From Humulus lupulus (taxonomy: Eukaryota > Streptophyta > Magnoliopsida > Rosales > Cannabaceae), in NCBI RefSeq assembly GCF_963169125.1, contig NC_084795.1:279072122-279136121 (forward strand): a stretch of 64,000 nucleotides of DNA, given 5' to 3'. The notes under the pieces were generated by a model, which made no database searches, had not been told where the DNA came from, and saw only the letters and a program-made list of their open reading frames with translations. Below are positions 51,771-63,526 of the stretch, piece by piece (the stretch's first letter is position 1; each line of letters begins with the position of its first letter). Position numbers and translations under genes: made by a program.

Positions 51771-53113
51771 AGTAACTTTTGAAATCAGAATTAAAAAATA
51801 TACTAATTGTAGTTTTTAGTTAGCACTTACATAGTAATTGCAAGTGTATATTTTGATCTTGTAATTTTTAGATTTGGAACATACTCAGTTCTATTGATTC
51901 TGTCTGCATGTTGATTCCGTCTAAACTATGTTGTAATTACACAGGAAATTATGAATGAATATAGTGGTTGAAAATAGAAAAATGAAAAAAATTCTCATAT
52001 TCTACATGGGACATCGGTCTCCACAAAACTATCATCTTATGTATTGTAGGGGATGATGCTTGCACATAAATTGTCATATAATGTACTGCAGTAGGATGAT
52101 GCTTGAGTAGGAACTGTCGTCTCATGTACCACAAGAGACAACGTTTGTATATGAACCATCGTCTAATGTATGACAAGAGATGACGCTTTTATTTAAACCA
52201 TCGTATCTTGCTTTACATGGCATGACATTGCATGAGACGACAATATTAGAACCGACGTACAAGAGTTCATACGACGATTTAAAACCATCGTCCCATGTCA
52301 ATTTTGTAGTAGTGATCCATGGTCCCTATGCCATCTCTTATCAAAATGAACTTAGTAGCCTTGAATAATTAATTATAAAATTATCATATTGACTAGTTCA
52401 ATGGAAATAAATAATGTTAAATTATTTATTGATATTTTGTGAGAAAAGAAATAGAAGAAACTTTGAGGATTTTATTGCAAAGTCTAAAAAAGAGAGTATT
52501 ATGGCCAATTGAGACAATTTTGTTAATATTAATAAAATGAATTAAATAAAGGTCAACATTATAATTGGTTAATTTTGACAAGTATTTAATTAATTATAAT
52601 TATTGAATAATTAAATTAAAATGGGAAACTAAAACTATTTTTTGTCCTAGCTAATTGCCTATATATACTAGTGTTATAGAATGCATTAGGTCAGATGAAT
52701 TTGACAACGTAAAAATTCATTACTAATATTCTATACCTAGCTGCCCACTCTCTCTTAGTTTTCTCTCTAGGAATTCTCTTCTCATGTGTAGAAGACTTTC
52801 CCACACAAACACTAGGTTGTTTTAGAGAAAGACTTGGAAGACTATGGTCTTGTTTTAAAGAGGTTTGGATTCCTTGCAATACCTAGCATTCAACAAGAAC
52901 AAAATGTTAGGGAATCCAAAGGGTGTATTCATTGTCCCGCCACGCTTCTCGAAGTGCTTTAATGATTTTGTTATTGTATTTACGTATCTTTGTAATATTT
53001 ATCTTTGTAATATTCACATGCTTGTACGGTTTTATGCTTTCTACTATGTATATTGTTTTGAATATACATTTATAGGGAACATGCATATAGACTTATATAT
53101 ATGATATCCTACA

Positions 53114-53128
53114 ATTGGTATCAAAGCT
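53114..53128 (+). other. Copia primer-binding site
   Basis: ATTGGTATCAAAGCT directly follows the LTR end CTACA. It is complementary to the 3' end of initiator tRNA-Met, with A in place of G in the usual TGGTATCAGAGC. Confidence 0.8.
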
Positions 53129-53399
53129 AGGTTGCTAGTTTATATATTTATATACATGTATTCGATTTTTTGACATGGTAGATAGGTTAATTGGATGGTA
53201 ATATAATTGTTTGCATTTTAAGTTTTATGTATGTGTGATGCTAATAGAATATTGTTCATAATTTTTTTATGTTTATGTGTGTGTTATTTTGTTATATAAA
53301 ATGCATAAACCCTGTACATGAAATCAAAGTTTGAAAATTGCACAAAAATAAAGAATGTCCAAATCCGACTTGGGGTCAAAAGTTATGGTCAAAATATGA
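53129..53399 (+). other. Copia leader remnant
   Basis: AT-rich, non-coding sequence after the primer-binding site. No gag frame starts before the Ty3-type LTR fragment that follows. Confidence 0.4.
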
Positions 53400-54562
53400 A
53401 ACCCGAAAATTATAAGAGAAAAATGTATTTGAGCCGCGACGCCTTCCCATAGAGCCACGACGCTACTGAAGTCAGAGAGCACTTTTTAGCCTAAAAGAGA
53501 CGCATTTAAGCCGCGACGCTCATCACTTGAGCCGTGGCGCCACTGCGAAAAAAGCCCAGAAATTTATGCGATTTTTCAACCCGTTCGACTCAAAACATCC
53601 CAAAACACTAGGGAACTCAAATCTTGCCCCACAACAATTATCTTAACATGTTTCTAACCCTTGGAACCCAGATATTCACATCTCTAAACCTATATTAGAC
53701 ATTCATCAACCCAAAAACAATAACAACAAATCTCAGAATTTCAAAAACTTAGATTGACAAAAAACTTTAAACAAAAGTTGAACACTTACAGATCAAGATC
53801 CAGCCACCAAAACTCCGACCCTTGTTTCCTATGGGATTCCTAGCCCTTCAATAGCCCAGATTGGTAATCCCCTTCAAACCTCAAGCTTTCAAAAAACTCA
53901 GATCAAGAACGAGAGATTGTTCTTGGTCTGTTTCCCCTTCAATCTATTGCCCAAAAACAGAGTCTGAAAATCGTACGAAATCTAAACCTAATTTTCTTAT
54001 TAATAAATTATTTAATCTGAATTAATTCGTATAAAACCAAATGACCTTTCTGTCCCCAACCTCAAATTTATCCTTAATAATCACTTAAGACCCTTATTGT
54101 AATTTCCAACCAAAACTAATAGTTTTAACTTTTGATAATTACACTTTCTATCATAAAACCCGTAATTTTACTTTGACCCCTAATACATAACTTCTATTAC
54201 ACTTTGGCCCCTAATACTTGAAGAAACACGTGTGAGTTGATTGCTTGACATAACACATAAATGAACATAGATCATAAATCATCCATATCATAATTCATAT
54301 AATTAAACACATAATGTCATACAATTTACCATAATACCCTTACTAGTAAAAACATATATTACAATTGGCACTTAAACCCTCATTACTTGAAGGAACCGTG
54401 TCTTGCCGCTACCATACACACACATATCATAATCATGAAATAAATCACACATTATCATGAAATAATAAAAAAAATTCACACATGCATCAACATAAATGAC
54501 CAAATTGCCCTCACATGCCAAAATTACCACAATACCCATGAAATGCAAAGGCGAATATTACA
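53400..54562 (-). mobile_element. Partial Tekay-like LTR
   Basis: The right end GCGAATATTACA (54562) reads TGTAATATTCGC on the minus strand. Inside are the GC-rich GAGCCGCGACGC repeats (53434-53545) and the AAATTGCCCTCACATGCCAAAATTACC stretch, both matched in the other LTRs of this family. The left (U5) end is missing. Confidence 0.55.
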
Positions 54563-54854
54563 TTCGCAATGTCCAACAAACCATCTGATCAAGAAATTTC
54601 AGTAGAGCTGTTAGATAAGCTCAAAAGTTCTTTTCTTGTGCATAGGATGTGGTTGTAGACGTTTTGTTGTAAACATATCAGTTTTAGTTGATTTTGTTCT
54701 TACTTTTTGGGTTATGAACTTTTGTGAATGATTGATGTTTTCGAATATTTTGGGCTTTATGAATAAATGGAGATTAGTTGTTTGATGGATTCAAAAGTAT
54801 GTTTTGGTTTCTAATTTGAAAGAGTTACATTAAGATACACTGTTGGTTTCAGGC
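54563..54854. other. Non-coding junction before gag-pol
   Basis: Between the LTR fragment and the gag block. It ends in a pyrimidine-rich GTTGGTTTCAG, which resembles a splice acceptor. No gene is seen. Confidence 0.35.
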
Positions 54855-57800
54855 ACGAATTGAAACCACGGCTTCTAGAAGATCAATATCAAGGAATGCT
54901 GGTGTGAATCGCAACCTTGACAGCCAACGTGTTATGAGACCCAATATGCGAGCTAACCACAGTGACCCTTTGCCAGATGATGGGGGAAATAGGCGTGAGG
55001 AAGATCCTTATATCGCCTGCCAAAGGTTGGAGGCACAGTTTATGGCCATGCAAGAAGACATGAGAATATAGGTTGAGGAGTTAAGGGAACTGAGACAGTT
55101 AAGGCAGCAACAAGCTCAGCCAACACCATTGATCAGAGATGCTCAACAGTTTATAGCACCGATTGTAGCGATTCTTGAAGCTGGTAATCATTTGGAACCA
55201 TTGTATGAAAGGTTCTGGAAGCAACATCCTCCAGTGAGGGGAGTGCTGATCCATGGAAGGCAGAGCAATGGATGAGTATGATGGGGTTAATTATGGACTT
55301 CATGCAAGTTGAAGGAAATGACAGGGTAGCCTGTGCAAATCACATGTTGAGGGACGATGCAAGAATCTGGTGTGAAGTTATCTCCCAGGCAAGAGACGTT
55401 ATTGCAAGGACATGGGTCGAAAATTAGCAAGCTTTTAATGACAAGTACTACAATGCTTCAGTTCGGGCGTTAAAGGTGGATGAGTTTGCCGCCTTGACTC
55501 AAGGGAATATGACGGTGACAGAGTACACACTAAAGTTTGACAGGCTTGCCAAGTTCGCGGCAGATTTAGTGCCAACCAATGCAACTAGAGTAGACCGGTT
55601 GTTCGAGGCTTAAAGCCTATGATAGCCAGAGATATGGATATTGTATCGGTAGAGGCAGCAATACATATGCTCAGGTTCTGGAAAGGGCCCTCACTGCTGA
55701 AAGAATGGAAGACAGAATCTGGAAGGAAGGTGTAGCTAAAAGAGAGGCAAGGAAGAGCGCCTCCCAAGGTCATAACACTAATGATTAGAAAAGGAAAGGA
55801 AGTGACCAAGCAGGGTAGTCAAGCCAAGATAAGAGGGCCAGAGATAATAAGGGAAATAATCGCAATGGTAATAAGGAATGGGTACGGTACCCAGAATGTG
55901 ATAAATGTAAGAAGCGTCACCAAGGCGAATGCCGGGCAAACACGTGTTATGGTTGTGGTAAGGAAGGATACATCAAGAAAACTTGCCCACAAAAGACTCA
56001 GGAAGGGGTTAAAGAGCACCACAAGAAGGACGATATTCTGGTTCCAACACGTGTGTTCGCTCTCACCAAGCCTCAGGCAGAAGCAAGCACTTCTGTGGTC
56101 TCAGGTCAGATTTTTATCGCTGGAATTGATTGTCATGTTTTAATTGATTCTGGAGCCACTCATTCATTTGTTTATAAGAGAATAGTTGATAGATTTAATA
56201 GACCTCATGAGATGCATGCTAAGGGGTTTGGGACCATGTTACTGACTGGGGAAGTGGTAATATCTAGGAAGTGGTTTAGAGCTTTGCCTTTGAGGGTAGA
56301 TGGTAGGGAGCTGTATGTAGACTTGATTGGGCTAGATATGTCTGATTTTGACTTAATCCTTGGGATGGATTGGCTGACCAAGTACAACGCTACCATCGAT
56401 TGTAAGAAGAAAATGGTGGTGTTTAAGCCTGACGAAGAGGAGCCTTTTTCGTTCGTGGGAAAAACAACAGGACTACAAATTCCTATCATTTCAGTGTTAG
56501 AAGTTGGGAAGATGTTACAACATGGATGTATGGGATTTTTGGCGAGTGTGGTTAATACAATAGAAACGGGGATGCAGAGACCAGAAGACACAAGGATAGT
56601 ACGTGAATACTTGGATGTATTTCTGGAAGACTTACCAGGATTGCCACCACAAAGAAATTGAGTTCACGATCAAGCTAGCATCGGAAACAACGCAAATCTC
56701 AAAAGCACCTTATAGAATGGTGCCCGCTGAATTGAAGGAGTTAAAGGTTCAACTGCAGGAACTACTTGACCTAGGTTTCATTAGGCCAAGTTACTCACCA
56801 TGGGGAGCACCAGTGTTATCATAAAGAAGAAGGATGGGTCAATGTGGATGTGCATTGATTATAGGGAACTTAACAAGGTCACTATTAAGAACAAATACCC
56901 TCTTCCAAGGATAGACGATCTTTTTGATCAACTCCAAGGAAAGGCAGTGTTCTCAAAGATAGACTTGAGGTCGGGGTACCACTAGTTAAGGGTGAAAGAA
57001 GGAGACATTCTGAAGACAACATTCCGTACCAGGTACGACCACTATGAATTTTTGGTGATGTCTTTTGGACTTACCAATGCCCTGGTGACATTTATGGACC
57101 TTATGAACAGAGTCTTCAAATACTATTTAGATAATTTTGTGATAGTATTTATAGATGACATTCTAATCTATTCGCGAACTGAAGAGGAGCACGAAGAACA
57201 TCTAAGATTGACACTGCAAAGGTTTAAGGAACATCAATTGTACATGAAATTCAAGAAGTGCGAATTTTGGCTAACTCAAGTGGCATTCTTAGGACACATT
57301 GTTAGTAAGGATGGTATTAAGGTGGACCCAGTAAAGATCGAAGCTGTAAAAGATTGGCCAAAACCAAAGAATGCTTTGGAGGTGAGAAGTTTTCTTAAAT
57401 TGGTAGGGTATTACTGAAAATTTGTAGAAGGGTTTTCTAAGATTGCTACGCCCTTGCCAGAATTAACAAGAAAGGGTATCAAGTTTGTATGGACTAAGGA
57501 TTGTGAACGAATTTTTCAAGAGTTGAAAGATAGACTTATCACGACACCTATATTAAGTCTACCCACAGATAATGAGAAATTTGTGGTATGTTGTGATGCG
57601 TCGAAGCATGGACTAGGGTGCGTATTAATGCAAGCAGAGAAGGTGATAGCATATTCATCTAGGCAGTTGAAAGAATATGAACAACGCTACTCAATACACG
57701 ACTTGGAATTGGCAGCAATAGTATTCGCACTGAAGATATGGTGGCACTATATTTATGGGGAGAAATGTGAAATTTATACAGATCATAAGAGCCTAAAATA

Positions 57801-58750
57801 CTTCTTTTCTCAAAAGGAGTTAAACATGAGGCAACGACGATGGTTAGAATTAGTCAAGGACTACGACTGCGAAATATTGTATCATCTAGGGAAGGCGAAT
57901 GTGGTAGCTGACGCCCTAAGTCGTAGAAGCCAAGGGTAAGTAGTGGCTATAAGAAATATACCTGCCAAGTTGTTGGAGGAAGTAGAGCGAGCAGGTATAG
58001 AGTTTGTCGTAGGGGGTTTAACAAATTTGAGTTTGCATTCAACTTTGCTAGACAGAATTATAGAAGGGTAGGATAAAGATCTGCAAATACAAATATATAA
58101 ACAAGGAATCCAAGATGGAAGTAGCAAAGATTTTACTCTCAATAATTGTGGAACAGTGAGATATAAGAAACGAATATGTGTGCTAGATAATCTAGAAGTT
58201 AAAAAGAAGATTCTTGATGAGGCGCACACTACTCCATATTATTTACACCTAGGGACTATGAAGATGTATCAAGACTTGAAAATGTTATATTGGTGGCTTG
58301 GGATGAAGAAGGACGTAGTTAAATATGTCACAAGGTGCCTCACGTGCTAGCAAGTTAAAGCAGAGCACCAAAGACCGTCTGGTTTGTTACAACCGTTAAA
58401 CATTTCCAGAATGGAAATGGGAAGAAATTGCTATGGAATTTGTGGTGGGGTTACCTAAGACCACAAAGCAACATGATTCGGTCTGGGTGATCGTTGATAG
58501 GTTCACGAAATCAACACACTTTGTACCTGTCAGAACAATATTTACAACAGAACAATATGCAGAGCTATATGTGCAAGAGATTGTGAGACTTCATGGTGTA
58601 CCAAAGTCAATCTTTTTGGACAGAGATCCGAAATTCAAGTGTAAGTTCTGGGAAGGATTACACAAAGCGATAGGTGCCAAGTTGAAATTCAGTACAATGT
58701 TCCACCCCTAGACAGATGGGTAGACAAAAAGAACAATACAGATTCTGGAA
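54855..58750 (+). pseudogene. Ty3 (Tekay-like) gag-pol polyprotein, decayed and 3'-truncated
   Basis: Blocks in order: gag (54855-55615), a CCHC-type knuckle with its His changed to Tyr (CYGCGKEGYIKKTC, 55945-55986), protease with DSGATHSFV (Asp at 56146), RT with FIDD at 57148-57159, RNase H with all four acids (CDASKHG, DLELAA, YTDHKSL, VADALSR), integrase zinc finger (HTTPYYLHLG and RCLTC) and core (VIVDRFTKSTHF, FLDRDPKF). The third catalytic residue of the DDE triad is Lys instead of Glu (58727-58729). Frameshifts lie near 56645 and 56815, and stops at 55069, 56983, 57415, 57937, 58069, 58348, 58709 and 58721. The rest of integrase and the 3' LTR are missing: the ORF ends against another repeat near 58755. 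It would have supplied the particle, reverse transcription and integration. Confidence 0.9.
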
Positions 58751-58930
58751 GGCACGTGTTGCGAAATTAATAGTGTGTGCAAGTGTACACAATCGTCAAA
58801 CAAGTAATAAAGTGATAAGTTAAGTGTAACGCCCACATTACTATGGCTGCTTCCTGGAATGACGAATGATCCTGCAAACTAACACGAGTCTTTCCAGCAT
58901 GCTTTGTCCTCACTCGCACGCTTCCTGGGA

Positions 58931-59009
58931 AAACTTCCCAGGAGGTCACCCATCACCAGATTGCTCTAGGTCAAGCACACTTAACTTTGGAGTTCTCAAG
59001 TGATGGGAT
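58931..59009 (-). other. 5S rRNA-like segment in the Cassandra 3' LTR
   Basis: On the minus strand: ATCCCATCACTTGAGAACTC, then AAGTTAAGTGTGCTTGACCTAGAG and GATGGGTGACCTCCTGGGAA. This follows plant 5S rRNA (GATCCCATCAGAACTCC, AGTTAAGCGTGCTTGGGC, GATGGGTGACCTCCTGGGAAG) with one insertion. The A-box and C-box parts of the RNA polymerase III internal promoter are recognisable. A second copy lies at 59377-59453. These are not functional 5S genes. Confidence 0.85.
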
Positions 59010-59376
59010 ACCGAAAAGAAGATGCATCTTGTTGATATATGTAGTACCCATCAATCCATTTAAGTCGTCTTCAACTATGTAGTCCCATACAAACACAGTC
59101 TTAGAATCATCACACTTGACCTTCCCCAGGTGGTGTGGGATTGCATAGCTGCACCCGGTCTTTCCCTTTACGGATCACGAGATTCTGACTGTCACAATCA
59201 CCCCCCCTTACGGGCCCGATGTCCCCGTCAGCCACACTTCCAGCTGGGTCAAGGCTTTGATACCATTTGTAACGCTCCACGTCACTATGGCTGCTTCCTG
59301 GAATGACGACTGGCCCTACAAACCAACACAAGTCTTTCCAGCGTGCTTTGTCCTCACTCGCATGCTTCCTGGGAAA

Positions 59377-59453
59377 ACTTCCCAGGAGGTCACCCATCTT
59401 GAGATTACTCTAGGTCAAGCACGCTTAACTTTGGAGTTCTCAAGTGATGGGAT
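59377..59453 (-). other. 5S rRNA-like segment in the Cassandra 5' LTR
   Basis: Same layout as the copy in the other LTR. Here AGTTAAGCGTGCTTGACC is one base closer to genuine 5S rRNA, and the intermediate part reads CTAGAGTAATCTCAAGATGG. Confidence 0.85.
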
Positions 59454-59610
59454 ACCGAAAAGAAGATGCATCTTGTTGATATAGGTAGTACCCATCAATC
59501 TATTTAAGCCATCTTCAACTGTGTAGTCCCATACCTACACAGTCTTAGAATCATCACACTTAACCTTCCCTAGGAGATGTGGGATTGCACAACTTTACCC
59601 GGTCTTTCCC

Positions 59611-61522
59611 TGTAATGACCCAACTACTCTAGACTTTGGACTATTACTAACTTCTATACTAATCTTACGAAAACATACATTTGAAATAACATATCTTTAT
59701 TTCAGAATTGTAAGGTAAAGGTTTAAAACTATATAAAATTCATAAGTAGCACATTGGGATCCCATTGTTTGAAACAAAACATAACTTTGACATAATGAAA
59801 ACTTAATTAAAACTTATTACAACCAATTGCGGAAAAATACATAGAAAACTATAATTAAAGAGACTTCATCCTCGAATTGAACGCTCGGTCCATCGATTCC
59901 ATCCTGCATCAATACACATCCCCAAGCTTCCAAGAACCTTTCCCGCCATCAAAGTTTCCTGCACATATAAACATAAATGAGTGAGCCTAATGCCCAACAG
60001 GGAAAATCTAACACATAAATCATATACATAAAATTCATAACGTAACATATAATAAAACATATCATAAACATATGTCACACATACTATAATGACCATTATT
60101 ACTTGGGGCCCGTAAACTAAACAAGTCATATGCCCATTAGATTTGTGGGGCTTGCTAGCTAAGCAAGTCATATGCCCATAAATTTATTGGGGCTTGTTAG
60201 TTACACAGGTCATATGCCCAAGTCTACAACATACATAACATAACACATAAATCATAAGTTAACATAACACATAAATCATAAGATAACACATAGCATATAA
60301 TATCCTATCCTATTTTCCTTACCAAAAATACCGGGATATGTGAACAGGTTTGGGATTTTGGGACACTCCTAAAACCTTCAAAGAAAGGTGAGTATACTTA
60401 AAGAAAAAGGGATGAAAATAATGAAAGAACTATTCTATCGAAAGATACTTACCAAGAACCTTATGTTCAAGATCTTAGATTTCCTAACCAAGAATAAAGA
60501 ATAAAATTAAGATGTTGAGTAGAAAACTATAAGAACTTAAGGAAAACAATACCAAAATGAACTAGAGTTTGGAATACCTTGAATGCTTCTATGACCGATC
60601 TATACCTCGAACTGAAATGTGCTATAAACCTTACTTCCCAAGTGTTTGGTAAGCTTATAATCCCCAACCCAAGTGTTTACACTCTCAAAAATAACCTAGC
60701 AGCTTGCAGCCTCTGAACTTAGCTTGATGAATGAATATATGGCTGGGTACTAGGTCCTATTTATAGAGTTCAAGAATGAAAAGATCTTCATTTAACTTGA
60801 ATAAAATAATGGCTTTTTAAGTGAAAAATATTTGAATTATCGTTCAACAGAGGCTGAAGACTCGGTCAGAAAGATGATGAACTTATCAAGAGGTTAAAGA
60901 TTTAAATGAGAACGTTTTCAAAAACATTCAAAAATATACCAAAGGAGCCGATATATCGCCCCTAGTAGGCGATATATCGCCTGGGCCAGCATGCCCGAGG
61001 CTCGTCGAGGTGATCGTGCGAAGTTACGTGTTTTTCATATCCCGGTACTGTGATATATCGCCCCTTATAGCTGCGATATATCAGCATACGCTGAATATTT
61101 AAACATGAAATTACACATTTTCAGTCTAATTTGAATTGAGTAAACAACCTTGACTAAGTCCTCTAACGCTTTCAAAGCTGCTGACAGACCCTAGGATATT
61201 CAAATATTACTCTTAATAAGTTTATTCCTCAAAAATACTTAATTATCATTAAACATACATATGACAAGTGTTACTATCTTATTGGGTCTATCTAAACCTT
61301 ATAATATAATAAATATCACCATCAATATCAGTCATATTAATCAAACCTTAGGTTAAAATTAATATTCTTAAACTATAGGTTAAACTTAGAAAATCTACAA
61401 GTGTTACTACGAGTGTCCAATTAAATCCCGGTCTGAACCAAAATCCACAGTCATAAAAATACTACTAGTATTACTATTATTACTACTATCTAACTAGCTA
61501 AGTAAAGTTCTTGGACTCTACA
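59611..61522 (-). mobile_element. Solo LTR (1,912 bp), Tekay-like, nested in Cassandra
   Basis: Reads TGTAATGACCC at its left end and ends GGACTCTACA at 61522, with duplication TTCCC on both sides (59606-59610 and 61523-61527). In family orientation (minus) it runs TGTAGAGTCC...GGGTCATTACA. The left 400 bp match the arms of the palindrome at 21514-22419. A pair of GATATATCGCC phrases near 60950-60985 and again at 61050-61085 is the GC-rich unit of this copy. No internal domain. Confidence 0.88.
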
Positions 61523-63485
61523 TTCCCCTTACGGATCACAGGATTTTGACTGTCACATTAAGTATCGTCTCCATAGGGATTGAAAATTGGAAATTAATTA
61601 TCAAAACTAATTACTCACAAATTGGTTTCAATGAAAAAAAACAATGAGATAAAACTTAATCAATGAAAAGTAAATAAAACTAACAAACAAAAGCTAAGAG
61701 AAGAAACAAGCTAGAATTATTAAATTGTCCTAAAAATGCAATTATGGTAACAATGCTGCAGAGGAATGCTATAGCAACTGGGCAGAGTTGACTAGGAATT
61801 TAAATGTCATAATCCTTTTTCCAAAGTTTTTATGGTTTGGTTCTTTAATTAATTAACATATTCATGCCCAATTAATTTCAAGAACACCAATATAAGTACA
61901 ATTCCTTTAAGTTATACAAGGTGATAATATATCCCTATACAATCACAAATCCAAATCTAAGAAATTAAAAACTTGCATCATTCAAGTTTGTATCCATTAA
62001 CATTAACCTTTCCAGAATTAATATTAATTCATCAACCCACAATTGGTGATCAAACAAAAGTAAGCATTAGACAATATAGACACTTGGATGAACAAAACTC
62101 ATCCACCAAAGTATTCATGCAACAAAGTACCAAATCACAATTTCAAGCTAAGAAAATAATACTAGCAAAATAGATTTTAACTCATAAATAGATATGTAAA
62201 AATACAAAATTCTAAATTAGAGAAAGATAAAAAGAAAACCCATATGGAGTTTGTCACAAGACTCCAATCTTTTCCCCCAAAATCCTCTTCTTCTTCCTCT
62301 TGATTTTTGCCAAATCTCTAAAGAAAATTGCTAAAGAAAATACCATAACCTAAAACTAACACTCAAATAATTTTTTATTTTTTTTTTCTTCATTTTCTGG
62401 GTATTTCTCTCTCTACAATGGCTAGTCCCTCTAAAATGGTGGTTGCTCCAATGTTGAAGAAGATAAAGTTATGATTGTTAGGGCTCAAAAATGGATGGAA
62501 ACCCTCTTCATTCTCTCTCCACGTGGAGACCACACCTTTTTCCTCAAAATATCATCTCTTTTCCACCTTATCATCCAACTATGAATGTCACTCCACCTCA
62601 TTTAATGACTTGCCAAGTATGCATAACTTATGTTGCTGGCTGTGCACGCTTTGCTGCAGCAAAGTTGAAATGATGCTACAGCAAAGTACCAAGATTTCAG
62701 CTCCAAGATGCTTTCGTTGCACATTTTTCACCAAGCTTTCCAAGCATCATTTCTTTTTTCCTTCAAAAATATATATCACATTTTTAGATCATAATCCCAT
62801 TATTTTCCCACAAGATTTATCATTAATTAAAACAATATAAGCAAACAAAAATTAAAAGATGAAATGACTAAAACCACACAATAACAACACAAAAACTCTA
62901 TTTCACTTAGATTTTTAAGTTCAAAAACTCAATTAATAACTCTAAAATATAGAGTTATCATACCCCCAAACTTAAACCATTGCTCGTCTTGAGTGATGAC
63001 TCTAAAAGAAGAAATACAAGAAAAACCAACTAACTGCAAGATAGCACAGCAAAGAAACAAAAGAAAAGACATTACTACAAAGAGGAGATGCTTACTTAGT
63101 ATTTGGCTTAACAAGGGAAATGCTCTCAAAATTTTATTGATGATGATAATGATAATGAAATGATAATATGATTCCTCTTGTAAGTGTTTTCAACCAAATT
63201 CCTCAAATATTAATGACGCTATCAAACCAAGAATCAAGTGTTTATCCCTAAAGTGTATACATAGCTCTTCCCAAACATTCTCAATTCTCCTTAAAGTAAA
63301 CTAGACCTTGATCCTAAAGCCTGATTATTGCCTCCATAAGTTGACTTAATGATTCCCTCTCCACTAATGTAGATAAACACTAACCAAGGATCAAAATGAC
63401 TTTAACAAGCTTGTAGTGTAAGACTTAGATGAGGGTGGTTAAAATAAGTCATTTTAGGCTCAATTCACCTGAGCTCACAATCACT

Positions 63486-63486
<1 letters not shown>

Positions 63487-63524
<38 letters not shown>
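63487..63524. repeat. Poly-C run of 38 bases
   Basis: An uninterrupted C tract followed by eight A. Homopolymers of C this long are rare in plant DNA. Either a real expanded tract or an assembly/base-calling artefact. Confidence 0.9.

Positions 63525-63526
<2 letters not shown>

Larger units (their letters stand above)
45171..52314. mobile_element. CACTA element, 7.1 kb, with captured gene fragments
   Basis: Begins CACTACTACAAAAATGTACT and ends CAATTTTGTAGTAGTG, flanked by ATC on both sides (45168-45170 and 52315-52317): the 3-bp duplication expected of CACTA elements. Subterminal repeats of GAGACGACA / CATCGTCTCATG type lie at 45190-45370 and 51995-52300. Inside are a MULE insertion (45438-46594), a membrane-anchor exon on the minus strand, a 123-bp tandem duplication, an EMSY-LIKE pseudogene and a Ulp1-like protease pseudogene. 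No transposase ORF was recognised, so it is probably non-autonomous. Confidence 0.9.
44220..53113 (+). mobile_element. Copia LTR (Angela-like) split by a CACTA element
   Basis: The LTR begins TGTCGGGTTTTATGCCC at 44220 and ends TATCCTACA at 53113. It is directly followed by ATTGGTATCAAAGC, the Copia primer-binding site for initiator tRNA-Met. Without the 7,144-bp CACTA insert and its 3-bp duplication, the LTR is about 1.75 kb, long as in Angela-type Copia elements. The parts before (44220-45170) and after (52318-53113) the insert join smoothly in TTCATGGATC-CATGGTCC. The rest of the Copia element is lost after about 200 bases of leader. Confidence 0.8.
58825..61557 (-). mobile_element. Cassandra TRIM retrotransposon with 5S rRNA-like LTRs
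   Basis: A miniature element on the minus strand. Its 3' LTR is 58825-59196 (372 bp). The internal domain is only 71 bp (59197-59267). The 5' LTR is 59268-59610 plus 61528-61557 (373 bp once the nested LTR is removed). LTR ends are TGTGACAGTC and GTTACA. The internal part has the primer-binding site TGGTATCAAAGCC (59265-59253, minus) and a purine tract TAAGGGGGGGTGAT. The duplication TTAAG flanks it (58820-58824 and 61558-61562). No protein is encoded; such elements need enzymes from other retrotransposons. The 5S-like stretch in each LTR identifies the Cassandra family. Confidence 0.92.

Noticed and set aside
58931..59453. Functional 5S rRNA genes
   Set aside because: The match is partial, with an insertion, lies inside LTRs, and lacks the 5S ends. 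It is the Cassandra LTR component.
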